Positions 53,169 to 63,576 of a DNA stretch of 64,000 nucleotides are shown in pieces. Origin of the DNA: Persicobacter psychrovividus. GTDB taxonomy: Bacteria; Bacteroidota; Bacteroidia; Cytophagales; Cyclobacteriaceae. Both the position numbers and the translations under genes were made by a program. The stretch covers positions 1,364,001 through 1,428,000 of the forward strand of contig NZ_AP025292.1 of assembly GCF_036492425.1 (NCBI RefSeq), read 5' to 3'. Each line of letters begins with the position of its first letter. Position 1 is the first letter of the stretch. The notes below the pieces were generated by a model. The model was not told where the DNA came from. It made no database searches and saw nothing but the letters and a program-made list of their open reading frames with translations.

Positions 53169-54800
53169 CTATAATTTCACCCAGGATTTATCGTTATCCA
53201 TAATTTTAACGGCCTGAATAAAGGCTTCATTTTGTTCATTGAAAATCGGGTAGAAGCCTTCATTATCCCAAATGCTTCTCGCAACCTGCGCCTTAATTCG
53301 AAGCTTGATCATATCCTTTGAAGTTTCATACTGCTCTTTATTGAACTTGACATCGAGCTCTTCTGCCGTTTTGATCAAATCTTTAAGCATCGCCTCTGAA
53401 ACTCGGAAATTCTTACGGAAGTCTTCATACTTCATTGCCTTTAATTTCTTGGCATTTTTCTCTGAATATTTGATCGTGTATTCTCTCAGCGCATTAGAGT
53501 AGAATAGCTTCACGAAGTAATCGCTTTGGTTTGCGGTATCCAATGGTACGAAATAATCAGGCATGATTCCACCACCACCATAAACGGTTCTTCCATGAAC
53601 GGTTTTATATTTCAGGCTGTCATTCATCTTAATGCTGTCGGCGTGGAAAAACTCACCGTGTTCATACCTGTTGAGCCTGTCATTGAAATAATCCTCCATA
53701 TGTTTGGCGTCATAAGGCTTTTGAATCGAACGACCACTTGGCGTATAATATCTACTGATTGTGAGTCGAAGTTCCGAGCCATCATTCAGCGGAATAGGCA
53801 TTTGTACCAAACCTTTACCGAAGGAACGGCGACCAACAACCAAGCCGCGGTCATTGTCCTGCACAGCACCCGAAACAATTTCCGAAGCCGAGGCACTTCC
53901 TTCATCAAGCAAAACAATCAATTTTCCTTTTTCAAAAAGACCAGGGCGTTTGGCGTAATATTGCGTGTTGTAGCGTTTTTCTTTCCCTTTGGTATAGACG
54001 ATCAGGGCGTCGTTGTCCAAAAGATCATCTGCAATTTTTACCGCCCGATCCATATAGCCTCCTGGGTTACCCTGAAGGTCAAGAATCAGTTTGGTCATGC
54101 CTTCATTTTTCAGCTTTTTCAAACCATCATGGAACTCCTGATAGGTGGTTGCCGAGAAACGGCTGATCTTCATATAGCCAATTTCGTGATCGACCATATA
54201 AGCGACCTCTAAAGAATTTTGAGGGATTTTATCTCTTACAATATCGAAGTTTAGGAGTTCCTTCGAGTTTTTGCGGTAGATCTTGACATTCACTTTGGTG
54301 CCTTGCTCACCTCGGAGCATATCCACTACGTCGCGGTTGGAGATTCCCGTAGAAGCAATATTTTCGCCATCGACCTCTACAATTTTATCCCCACTTTTTA
54401 TCCCTAATTTTTGTGAAGGCCCACCACTTAATGGAGAGACCACATATAGAGTATCGCGTAAAATATTGAACTCAATACCTATGCCATAGAATTTTCCTTC
54501 AAGCTGAGATTTTGACATTTCTAAATCCTTGGCAGGGATATATACGCTATGCGGATCTAATTTTTCCAGCATTTTTGAGATGGCAGTTTCCACCAAATCT
54601 TCCGTGTCTACTTCATCGACATAATCCCGCTGAATATAGCTGACAATATTGGAAAATTTATGAATGGAACTGATGAGTGAGTTGTTTTTGGGTGATTCAT
54701 TACCCGCCATGGTGGCGCCAATTAAAATACCTGCAATTAAGCCCAGGGCGATAAAAATCGGTAATTTAATGTGAAACGCTGAATTTTTCTTGCTACTCAT
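53169..54800 (-). CDS. S41 C-terminal processing peptidase
   Basis: 543-residue periplasmic protease anchored by one N-terminal helix (IKLPIFIALGLIAGILIGATMAG). A PDZ domain lies near residues 90-175 (KLGIKSGDKIVEVDGENI). The S41 core has LDLQGNPGGYMDRAV, the nucleophile serine in DEGSASASEIVSGAVQD and the general-base lysine in RSFGKGLVQ. The C-terminal 170 residues are helical. Such enzymes (CtpA/Prc) trim or degrade exported proteins from their C-termini. It is distinct from the tricorn-like S41 protease at the start of the window. Confidence 0.9.
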   Translation of the reverse strand: MSSKKNSAFHIKLPIFIALGLIAGILIGATMAGNESPKNNSLISSIHKFSNIVSYIQRDYVDEVDTEDLVETAISKMLEKLDPHSVYIPAKDLEMSKSQLEGKFYGIGIEFNILRDTLYVVSPLSGGPSQKLGIKSGDKIVEVDGENIASTGISNRDVVDMLRGEQGTKVNVKIYRKNSKELLNFDIVRDKIPQNSLEVAYMVDHEIGYMKISRFSATTYQEFHDGLKKLKNEGMTKLILDLQGNPGGYMDRAVKIADDLLDNDALIVYTKGKEKRYNTQYYAKRPGLFEKGKLIVLLDEGSASASEIVSGAVQDNDRGLVVGRRSFGKGLVQMPIPLNDGSELRLTISRYYTPSGRSIQKPYDAKHMEDYFNDRLNRYEHGEFFHADSIKMNDSLKYKTVHGRTVYGGGGIMPDYFVPLDTANQSDYFVKLFYSNALREYTIKYSEKNAKKLKAMKYEDFRKNFRVSEAMLKDLIKTAEELDVKFNKEQYETSKDMIKLRIKAQVARSIWDNEGFYPIFNEQNEAFIQAVKIMDNDKSWVKL

Positions 54801-54988
54801 TCTATAATGTAATGTTAGATTAATTGCAAAGTTGAAATGCGAAAGGGTGAGTTTCGCCTAATAATTATAAAATTAGGCATAAGTTGGGCATAATCTTTAA
54901 TTTCCCAAAATGGGATTAATGAATTCTTTGCTTTAAATGCCAATTCTAAGGTATTTATTAGATAAGTACGTAATATAAGTTAAAAGTT

Positions 54989-55141
54989 ATGGGATTTTTT
55001 GCGTTTGCACTTTACAATTATAGCAGTGCCAAAATTACTGTTGATGGGGCAGGAGCGACTTTTAAATGTAAAAAGCCAAAATATGGGGCTGTTTTGGACT
55101 TTTTAAAGGGGGTGTGGCCTCCGATTATTGCAGCTTTTTAA
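54989..55141 (+). CDS. Possible small protein of 50 residues
   Basis: A 50-codon frame from ATG 54989 to TAA 55141, too short for routine gene calling. It reads MGFFAFALYNYSSA, then KITVDGAGATFKCKKPKY, then GAVLDFLKGVWPPIIAAF. Both ends are hydrophobic around a basic Lys/Cys middle, which looks more protein-like than random AT-rich DNA. There is no Shine-Dalgarno sequence, but the same holds for most genes here. It ends 30 nt before the -33 element of the thi promoter. I know no family. It could also be chance. Confidence 0.35.
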   Translation: MGFFAFALYNYSSAKITVDGAGATFKCKKPKYGAVLDFLKGVWPPIIAAF

Positions 55142-55171
55142 ACTGACCAAAAAATAAAAGTGACGGATTTA

Positions 55172-55204
55172 TTTGCTTGCAAATATATTTTAATGCTACA
55201 TTTG
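55172..55204 (+). promoter_or_regulatory. Bacteroidota promoter of the thi operon
   Basis: TTTG (55172-55175) and TACATTTG (55197-55204) are separated by 21 nt, an exact match to the Bacteroidota -33/-7 promoter pattern. The predicted transcript begins near 55210, just where the riboswitch P1 stem starts. Confidence 0.7.
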
Positions 55205-55208
55205 GAGG

Positions 55209-55286
55209 AAACTTTAGGGGTGCCTGATCGGCTGAGATTATACCCTACGAACCTGATGTAGTTAACCCTACCGAAGGGAAAAGTGA
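55209..55286 (+). ncRNA. TPP riboswitch (THI element)
   Basis: The conserved thi-box elements are all present in order: GGGGTGCC (55217-55224), GGCTGAGA (55230-55237), ATACCCTACGAACCTGATG (from 55240) and a closing GAAGGGAAAAGT. ACTTT at 55211-55215 pairs with AAAGT at 55280-55284 as P1. It controls the thiamine genes directly downstream and should reduce their expression when thiamine pyrophosphate is bound. Confidence 0.95.
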
Positions 55287-55371
55287 AATTCTTCATGATG
55301 TGTGTACCCTCCTGAGCGGTGGTCATTCCTATGGTTTTAGGCGTTGATTTTTCAAGCCTGTATTAGATTTT

Positions 55372-55407
55372 AATCGATACCATGCTATTTATAGCATTTT
55401 ACCGATT
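55372..55407 (+). promoter_or_regulatory. Hairpin in the thi leader, possible expression platform
   Basis: Perfect stem ATGCTA-TTTA-TAGCAT (55382-55397) extended by an outer AATCG/CGATT pair, 20 nt before the thiS ATG. A weaker hairpin, AGGC(G)TTGA/TCAAGCCT, lies at 55339-55359. No strong T run follows either, so the mechanism (termination or masking of the start region) is not settled. Confidence 0.4.
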
Positions 55408-55426
55408 CAATTTTTCATTTTAGGAG

Positions 55427-55630
55427 ATGATAATTTACCTCAACGAAACTGCAAAGGAGTGCACGGAAAATCTTTCCCTTGCCCAATTTTTAAAATCTGA
55501 ACAACTTATTGAAGCCTCGGGTATCGCTGTGGCGGTAAATCAGTGTGTTGTTTCACGTGCCGATTGGGAAACTCACCTTTTGCAATCCGAGGATAAAGTT
55601 CTGATCATTCGAGCAACACAAGGAGGATAA
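55427..55630 (+). CDS. thiS: Sulfur carrier protein ThiS
   Basis: 67-residue ubiquitin-like sulfur carrier. The start MIIYLNETA and the C-terminal IIRATQGG match the family; the final Gly-Gly is adenylated by ThiF and then carries the thiocarboxylate sulfur for the thiazole ring. It is the first gene of the operon. An AGGAG motif directly abuts the ATG, closer than a useful Shine-Dalgarno spacing. The last two codons (GGA GGA) also form a good Shine-Dalgarno for thiC. Confidence 0.9.
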   Translation: MIIYLNETAKECTENLSLAQFLKSEQLIEASGIAVAVNQCVVSRADWETHLLQSEDKVLIIRATQGG

Positions 55631-57493
<1,863 letters not shown>

Positions 57494-58105
57494 ATGAAAG
57501 TGCGGCTCATCTCACCAACGCATGCTTTAGTCGATGAAGCGGCTTTGGTGAGATCGCTCTTTGATCAGGGGCTGCATGCTTACCACTGGCGAAAGGCACC
57601 ATTTAAGCCCCAAGATTTTCAGGATTTCCTGAAGCAGCTGCCCATGGGTTTTCATCAGAGAATATGGGTGCATTTATCAGAAATACCTGCTGAAAGTATT
57701 GGTGAGGTGAACATTCATGCCAAAGGGGAGCTTGCGGAGCAAATTTGTGCTGCTGAAGAAAATGAGCAGCAAAAAATGCTTGCCAAAGGTAACCAATGGA
57801 GTACTGGAGCACACACGATAAGCGCGCTGAATGCCCGAAGAAAGTGGGCTCCTATTTTATTGGTCAGTCCTGTTTTTCCGAGTATCAGTAAAAATAGTTA
57901 TCAGCCTGAAGATGCCAATTTCGGCAGTCAATGCCTGAAAATATTCCCCGATGCAGTTGCTTTGGGCGGGGTAGGGAAACCCCAAATTCCAATTTTAAAA
58001 GATTGGGGATTTAAGTCCTGCGCTTTGATGGGCAGTATATGGGCGGGGGCTGATGAACCACTGGAGAATTTTAAGCAAATAATGACGATTATCAATGAAA
58101 GTTGA
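57494..58105 (+). CDS. TenI-like thiamine-phosphate-synthase-family protein
   Basis: 203-residue TIM-barrel protein related to ThiE but divergent from it. The expected ThiE pyrophosphate residues are altered: HWRKAP in place of QLRxK, GAHTISAL in place of the usual S-x-H, and VSPVFPSISKNSY in place of GPVFPTxTK. The end has VALGGV and ALMGSIW. This is the TenI pattern, so it may be the aromatase/tautomerase that finishes the thiazole, but it could be a second ThiE. Its ATG abuts the thiC stop (TAAATG), and it overlaps thiD by 11 nt. Confidence 0.72.
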   Translation: MKVRLISPTHALVDEAALVRSLFDQGLHAYHWRKAPFKPQDFQDFLKQLPMGFHQRIWVHLSEIPAESIGEVNIHAKGELAEQICAAEENEQQKMLAKGNQWSTGAHTISALNARRKWAPILLVSPVFPSISKNSYQPEDANFGSQCLKIFPDAVALGGVGKPQIPILKDWGFKSCALMGSIWAGADEPLENFKQIMTIINES

Positions 58106-58835
58106 TCGAACGACAGTCCTGAGCATTGCAGGTTTCGACCCTTCTGCGGGTGCAGGTGTGCTTGCTGATGTAAAAACCTTTGAGCAACATCAGGTGATGG
58201 GGCTGGCCGTTCAAACGTGCTGGTCTGCGCAAAACGAGCAGCATTTTGAGCAGGTGGGCTGGCTGAAAACCGAGGAGATTATTAGTCAGCTGAAGGTTTT
58301 ACTTCAGCTTTACAAGCCGCAATACATTAAGGTTGGACTGGTGCCTTCATGGGTTGCTTTGCGGGATATTTTGCAGGTCATCATTTCACAGGCACCATCA
58401 GCAAGAATTATTCTTGACCCTGTACTTTCTGCTTCTGCAGGCTTCGAGTTTCATCAGGAAGGACATCGGATTTTTAAGACAGAAATTCTTCCTCAACTAT
58501 TTCTGATTACCCCGAATGCCGAGGAGTACAAACAATTGTTTGGTAGCCAGTCCGTGGAAAAGTGGCCATATGCCGCTCATCTTTTACTGAAAGGAGGTCA
58601 TCGGGAAAACCACCTTGGTGAAGACCTGTTGGTGGAAGGAGAGGGAATTTCGGTCATCAAAAGTAATCGGGGGAAGTTACCTGCCAAACATGGTACGGGC
58701 TGCATATTAAGCGCAGCGATTACCGCCCAGCTTGCTTTGGGGCAGGACCTGAAAACCGCCTGCCATTTGGCAAAAGAATACCTTGAACAGCGAATGGCCT
58801 ACCACGAAGGGCTATTGACATACCACCATTTATAA
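58095..58835 (+). CDS. thiD: Hydroxymethylpyrimidine (phosphate) kinase ThiD
   Basis: 246-residue ribokinase-fold kinase that phosphorylates HMP and HMP-P to HMP-PP. Marks: SIAGFDPSAGAGVLADVKTF at the start (with F where many have S), KVGLVPSW, ILDPVLSASAG, LITPNAEEYKQLFG, LLLKGGH, and the anion-hole motif KHGTGCILSAAIT. Length is slightly below the usual 260. It overlaps the TenI-like gene, consistent with coupling. Confidence 0.92.
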   Translation: MKVDRTTVLSIAGFDPSAGAGVLADVKTFEQHQVMGLAVQTCWSAQNEQHFEQVGWLKTEEIISQLKVLLQLYKPQYIKVGLVPSWVALRDILQVIISQAPSARIILDPVLSASAGFEFHQEGHRIFKTEILPQLFLITPNAEEYKQLFGSQSVEKWPYAAHLLLKGGHRENHLGEDLLVEGEGISVIKSNRGKLPAKHGTGCILSAAITAQLALGQDLKTACHLAKEYLEQRMAYHEGLLTYHHL

Positions 58836-58837
58836 GT

Positions 58838-59479
58838 ATGGAAAGATTAATCTATATCAGTCAGGGAAAAACCCCTGCGATACAACTTGAAAATATTGCC
58901 TTTGCCTGTCAGGTGGGGGTGAAGTGGGTGCAGCTACGCCTGAAAGATTGTGATCCGAAGGAGGTGAAAAAAACAGCCCTTGCCGCACAGAAAATCTGTG
59001 GGGAACATCAGGTAAAACTGACGATCAACGACCATGCGGCACTCGCCTTGTCGCTTGGCATTCCTTCTGTTCATTTGGGGTTAAATGATATGCCCACAGA
59101 TGAAGCGCGAAAGTTATTGGGGCCTTCGGTGGAGATCGGCGGTACCTGCAATACTTTTGACCACCTGAAGTGGCATTGGCAAAATGGGGTAGATTACGTA
59201 GGACTGGGCCCTTTTCGATTTACCAAAACCAAAACCAAGCTCAGTCCAATTCTTGCTATTGAAGGCTATCAGCGACTGATAAAACAAATGGCCATCGCCA
59301 AAATTGAGCTGCCTGTTTTTGCGATTGGGGGAATTAAAGCAGACGATGTTTACCCCCTTTTCAATGCAGGGGTTTACGGCATCGCGATTTCTTCGGAGCT
59401 TCATCATCATCCCGACCCTGAAGCCTTTGTGAAGTTTGTCGAAGGAATATTTCAATTAAAAAACACAACAACATGTTAA
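58838..59479 (+). CDS. thiE: Thiamine-phosphate synthase ThiE
   Basis: 213-residue ThiE that joins HMP-PP with thiazole phosphate to thiamine phosphate. It has the canonical residues missing in the TenI-like neighbour: [57 protein letters not shown] and [11 protein letters not shown]. It starts 2 nt after thiD and overlaps thiG by 7 nt. Confidence 0.92.
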   Translation: MERLIYISQGKTPAIQLENIAFACQVGVKWVQLRLKDCDPKEVKKTALAAQKICGEHQVKLTINDHAALALSLGIPSVHLGLNDMPTDEARKLLGPSVEIGGTCNTFDHLKWHWQNGVDYVGLGPFRFTKTKTKLSPILAIEGYQRLIKQMAIAKIELPVFAIGGIKADDVYPLFNAGVYGIAISSELHHHPDPEAFVKFVEGIFQLKNTTTC

Positions 59480-60246
59480 CCATTGCCAACCGAACATTTC
59501 AGTCCCGTTTGTTTACAGGAACGGGGAAATTTGCCTCTTCCATAGAGATGGAAAACGCCCTGCTGGCTTCCGCTTCGGAACTGGTCACCATGGCTTTAAA
59601 ACGGGTAGATGTCAATGATGAACGCGATGATATTTTATCGCACCTGCAACATCCGCACCTTCACCTTTTGCCCAATACCTCGGGGGTCAGAACTGCCAAA
59701 GAGGCGATTTTTGCCGCTGAACTTGCCAGGGAGGCCTTGCAGACGAACTGGCTGAAGCTGGAGATTCATCCAGATCCTAAATATTTAATGCCTGATCCTA
59801 TTGAAACCCTGAAGGCTGCCGAAGCCCTGGTGAAAAAAGGGTTCGTGGTTTTGCCTTATTGCCATGCTGATCCTGTGCTATGTAAACGCCTTGAAGAGGT
59901 GGGGACCGCTGCCGTAATGCCACTGGCGGCGCCTATTGGCAGTAATAAGGGATTGGAAGCGGCGGCTTTTTTAGAGATTATCATTGAGCAAAGCAATGTG
60001 CCCGTGGTGGTGGATGCTGGTATTGGTGCGCCGTCTCATGCCGCGCAGGCCATGGAGATGGGGGCTGATGCGGTGCTGGTCAATACTGCTATTGCGGTCT
60101 CTGAAAATCCAACGCAAATGGCTTGCGCTTTTAAGCTTGCTGTTGAGGCAGGACGATTAGCTTATGAAGCGAAATTGGCACCAAAACAAGCAGTGGCACA
60201 GGCAAGCAGCCCACTGACGGATTTTTTAGCTGAACTCGGGGACTGA
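59473..60246 (+). CDS. thiG: Thiazole synthase ThiG
   Basis: 257-residue TIM-barrel enzyme that forms the thiazole ring from deoxyxylulose phosphate, dehydroglycine and ThiS thiocarboxylate. Marks: [39 protein letters not shown], and the Schiff-base lysine region [18 protein letters not shown]. Later [21 protein letters not shown] and [13 protein letters not shown] complete the pattern. Dehydroglycine is supplied by the following ThiH. Confidence 0.94.
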   Translation: MLTIANRTFQSRLFTGTGKFASSIEMENALLASASELVTMALKRVDVNDERDDILSHLQHPHLHLLPNTSGVRTAKEAIFAAELAREALQTNWLKLEIHPDPKYLMPDPIETLKAAEALVKKGFVVLPYCHADPVLCKRLEEVGTAAVMPLAAPIGSNKGLEAAAFLEIIIEQSNVPVVVDAGIGAPSHAAQAMEMGADAVLVNTAIAVSENPTQMACAFKLAVEAGRLAYEAKLAPKQAVAQASSPLTDFLAELGD

Positions 60247-61364
60247 TGGATTCATTTAAATCATTGTTTTCGGAATATCGATGGGAGGAGGTCAAAGCCA
60301 GGATTTATGCCAAAACGGCAACGGACGTCAGGCGGGCATTGGCAAGTAAGCACAGAAATCTCGAGGATTTCATGGCCATGATTTCCCCTGCCGCGGAACC
60401 GTTTCTCGAAGAGATGGCACAGCGCAGTCATCAATTAACACAAAAGCGTTTTGGGAAAACGATTCAGATGTATGTGCCGATGTATCTCTCCAATGAATGT
60501 CAGAATATTTGTACCTATTGTGGGTTCAGTCTTGACAATAAAATTCCGAGGCGGACACTGACGGATGCCGAAATACTTAAAGAAGCCTCCACGATAAAGG
60601 CGATGGGTTTTGAACATTTGCTGCTGGTAACGGGTGAGGCAAACCGTACTGTGGGTGTCCCTTACATCAAGAAAGCCATGCGCTTACTGCGTCCGCACTT
60701 TGCAAATTTATCCATGGAGGTGCAACCCTTGGAACAGCAGGAGTATGAAGAATTGATTGCGGAAGGGCTGAATCAGGTTTACATTTATCAGGAAACCTAT
60801 CACGAGGCGGATTACAAAATTCACCATACCAAAGGGCGAAAATCCAATTTCGATTACCGACTGGAAACTCCCGACCGTCTGGGTAGGGCAGGGATTCATA
60901 AAATTGGCCTGGGGGTGCTGATTGGTTTGGAAGACTGGAGAACCGACTGTTTTTTCAATGCATTGCATTTGTCATATCTTGAGAAAAAATATTGGCAGAC
61001 CAAATATTCGATCTCCTTTCCGCGCCTTAGGCCATTCAGTGGAGGGCTGGAACCTAAAGTAGCGATGAATGACCGTGAGCTTGTTCAGTTGATTTGTGCT
61101 TACCGCCTGTTCAATCAGGAGGTGGAAATGAGCCTCAGCACAAGGGAACATGAGGTTTTTCGAGATCATGCCTTCAAACTTGGCATTACTTCCATGAGTG
61201 CGGGATCGAAGACCAACCCAGGAGGTTATGCGGTGGCGCCACAATCGTTGGAGCAGTTTGAGATTTCCGATGAGCGGAGCCCCGAGGCGATTGCAAAAAT
61301 GCTGCAATCCAAGGGCTACGAGGCCGTTTGGAAAGACTGGGACCTTTCCTATGATGTGAAATAG
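60246..61364 (+). CDS. thiH: 2-iminoacetate synthase (tyrosine lyase) ThiH
   Basis: 372-residue radical-SAM enzyme that cleaves tyrosine to dehydroglycine and p-cresol for thiazole synthesis. The cluster motif is CQNICTYCGFS (CxxxCxxC). YIYQETYHEADYKIHHTKG, GLGVLIGLEDWR and SFPRLRPFSGG are family hallmarks. Its ATG overlaps the thiG stop by one base (TGATGG). Use of ThiH, not glycine oxidase ThiO, suggests the pathway can run without oxygen. It is the last gene of the operon. Confidence 0.94.
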   Translation: MDSFKSLFSEYRWEEVKARIYAKTATDVRRALASKHRNLEDFMAMISPAAEPFLEEMAQRSHQLTQKRFGKTIQMYVPMYLSNECQNICTYCGFSLDNKIPRRTLTDAEILKEASTIKAMGFEHLLLVTGEANRTVGVPYIKKAMRLLRPHFANLSMEVQPLEQQEYEELIAEGLNQVYIYQETYHEADYKIHHTKGRKSNFDYRLETPDRLGRAGIHKIGLGVLIGLEDWRTDCFFNALHLSYLEKKYWQTKYSISFPRLRPFSGGLEPKVAMNDRELVQLICAYRLFNQEVEMSLSTREHEVFRDHAFKLGITSMSAGSKTNPGGYAVAPQSLEQFEISDERSPEAIAKMLQSKGYEAVWKDWDLSYDVK

Positions 61365-61376
61365 GCGCAAAGAAAT

Positions 61377-61407
61377 GGGAGGTGCATTTAGCAACCTCCC
61401 CTAATTT
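61377..61407 (+). terminator. Candidate terminator between thiH and porE
   Basis: GGGAGGT pairs with ACCTCCC across a 10-nt loop, followed by a modest T-rich tail (CTAATTTT). It is placed between convergent genes; the T run is weak. Confidence 0.5.
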
Positions 61408-61438
61408 TGGCTTTCGTGGAAAAGCCTAACACAGTATT

Positions 61439-63574
61439 TTAAAAGTCAAGAATTTTGAACTCGGTCCTTCGGTTTGCGGCATGCACTTCCTCTGGGCAGT
61501 CGCCGTTGGGGCAGGGCATTTTTGGCTGTGTTTCGCCATAATATTTATAGACCAGCCTAAAGGGCTCAATGCCGAATTTCTCAAAATAGGCCAGGGCGGA
61601 TTTTGCTCTTTTCTGAGAAAGAACCTTATTGTATTCGTCCGTGCCTCGTGCATCGGTATGGGAGGAAAGTTCCAAAACGATGTCGGGATTATTTTTTAGG
61701 ATGCGGATAACCTTGTTGAGTGTTGTCCGAGATTCAGGGGTAATGGCCGCTCGGTCAAATTCATAATAAATGTTCTCAATGTCGAGAATCTTATTTTTTT
61801 TCAGTCGCTCCAGCGGAGAGATCCTATTGATGTTTCTCATTTGATTTAAGGGCACGCTTACGGTTTGTTCATGACTCATGAAGTCCGTTTTCTGAGCCAG
61901 AATGAGGTATTCGCTCCCTGGCTGTACGGAAAAGTCATAGTAGCCATCCTCAGACTCATACGATCTGACATCGCCAGTATTTACATCTTTGAGCACCACT
62001 ACGGCTTTAGGTAAAATGGTATTGGAAGTACCGTTCACCACCTTGCCAGTAAGATGCGGGGTGTAGCCTTTACTCAGATAAATCTCCTTCTCGATGGTTT
62101 TATTTTCAGTGAACCCCTTGGTGTCGAAAGCGAGGGCTTCCGTGGTGTATCGTTTTTTATCGCAATTGACCTTATATGCAATCTCAGGATTCAGGCGGAT
62201 AAAATATTCGCCAAATTCATCACTGACCCCACGAACCACTTTGCCTTTATCATCAATCAATTCAATGCTTGCCATGGGAATGGATTTGCCATTTTCTTTG
62301 TCCTTTACCGTAACATTGAGGTCAATCATGATATTCTGAAAATGGTAAATGTCGTCATTGCCATTTCTTGCCCCTCGGTTGGAAGAGAAAAAGCCCCGAA
62401 AATCTGTGGAGTCCCTGCCAATCAGGCAAATCCCAAAATCATCTTTCTCGGAATTGAAAGGGGCACCGAGGTGTTCCACTTCCCCATATTTATCACCTTC
62501 CACTTTTACCCTGAATAAATCAAGGCCGCCAAGCCCTGGGTGGGTGTCTGAGGAAAAATACAGATAGCCGTCATCAGCAATATAGGGAAACAGCTCATTG
62601 CCATTGGTGTTGATGCTTTTCCCAAGGTTTTCGGGCGTGCCCCATTTTCCATAAGGTGTTTTACTGCTTTTATAGAGATCTGTGCCACCATAGCCATCGC
62701 TATAATTCGTGACCAGATACATGGTTTGCCCATCTTTGCTAATCGTCGGGTGACCTTCGGAAGAATGCTTTTTATGAAAGTTTAAATGTTTTGGCTTGCT
62801 CCACTTTTCATCCCCTTCCTTTTGGGTGTACATTATCTGTAAGTTTCGCTGCTCCCGTTCGTTGGAGGTGTTTCGAGTAAAGTAGAGGGTTTTGGTTGCC
62901 TGGTCAAAAGTAGCCGGCCCTTCATGTAGTTTTGAGTTGATGGTTTTGGGCATTGCTGTGGCATCATCAATCTGACCAATACCGTTGAGTTGCCCTTCAA
63001 ATAAGTTGATAAAGTGCTGATTATCCCATAAGTACCGCGATTTGTGATATGCGCGAGAGGAACACCAGATCAGTTTGTCTTCAACAACCGTTGGGCTGAA
63101 ATCATTAAATTCACTGTTGAAATTAGTGGCTTCCGCTTTAACGGCGAATTTGTTCACCGACAGGCTGCTGTAGTTTCCACAGGCGCGTAATTTGGGCATA
63201 ATGAGTGCGCGGTCTTCGGGATGGTAATTGAGGTATCGTTTCAGTACCACCCGAGCGGCCTTGTAGCTTTTTTGACTCATCAGCAAATCGGCATAAGGCA
63301 ACATCAGTTCTGTTTTTGCAGGGTATAGTTTGATCAGTACACGGTAGGTCTCCAGGGCTTCAGGGTACCTTTTGGCCGCCATATAGGCCTGCGCCAGCTT
63401 TTGTGTTACCTCGCCACTGTTTTTTGTGGCCAGGTACTTACTGTATTCATCAATAGCGGCGGTGTATTCATGTTTTTTGAAATGCTTGTCCGCTTTGATC
63501 AGTGTTTTTTGTTGTCCAAAACCATTCAAAGCAATGATGGCCGTCAGTAGGGTAGTGAGCAGTAGTTGTTTCAT
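61439..63574 (-). CDS. porE: PorE-like T9SS protein (TPR, PD40 propeller, OmpA)
   Basis: 711-residue envelope protein with the PorE architecture. After a signal peptide (KQLLLTTLLTAIIALNGFGQ) come TPR-like helices (about 25-130; HEYTAAIDEYSKYLATKNS, YPEALETYRVL). A PD40 beta-propeller follows (about 150-420; EGHPTISKDGQTMYLVTN, NELFPYIADDGYLYFSSD, GLGGLDLFRVKVEGDKYG), then carboxypeptidase-regulatory-like repeats (about 420-590) and an OmpA peptidoglycan-binding domain (about 600-710; IYYEFDRAAITPES, SSHTDARGTDEYN, NRRTEFKIL). PorE links the T9SS complex to peptidoglycan. It lies 2 nt after the PorP-like gene, the usual partner. Assignment as PorE and not another OmpA-TPR protein rests on domain order. 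Confidence 0.83.
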   Translation of the reverse strand: MKQLLLTTLLTAIIALNGFGQQKTLIKADKHFKKHEYTAAIDEYSKYLATKNSGEVTQKLAQAYMAAKRYPEALETYRVLIKLYPAKTELMLPYADLLMSQKSYKAARVVLKRYLNYHPEDRALIMPKLRACGNYSSLSVNKFAVKAEATNFNSEFNDFSPTVVEDKLIWCSSRAYHKSRYLWDNQHFINLFEGQLNGIGQIDDATAMPKTINSKLHEGPATFDQATKTLYFTRNTSNEREQRNLQIMYTQKEGDEKWSKPKHLNFHKKHSSEGHPTISKDGQTMYLVTNYSDGYGGTDLYKSSKTPYGKWGTPENLGKSINTNGNELFPYIADDGYLYFSSDTHPGLGGLDLFRVKVEGDKYGEVEHLGAPFNSEKDDFGICLIGRDSTDFRGFFSSNRGARNGNDDIYHFQNIMIDLNVTVKDKENGKSIPMASIELIDDKGKVVRGVSDEFGEYFIRLNPEIAYKVNCDKKRYTTEALAFDTKGFTENKTIEKEIYLSKGYTPHLTGKVVNGTSNTILPKAVVVLKDVNTGDVRSYESEDGYYDFSVQPGSEYLILAQKTDFMSHEQTVSVPLNQMRNINRISPLERLKKNKILDIENIYYEFDRAAITPESRTTLNKVIRILKNNPDIVLELSSHTDARGTDEYNKVLSQKRAKSALAYFEKFGIEPFRLVYKYYGETQPKMPCPNGDCPEEVHAANRRTEFKILDF

Positions 63575-63576
63575 TG

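Noticed and set aside
53526-54212. 228-codon plus-strand frame inside the S41 processing protease gene
   Set aside because: Antisense shadow of a strongly conserved coding sequence on the minus strand; no domain in the plus-strand translation.
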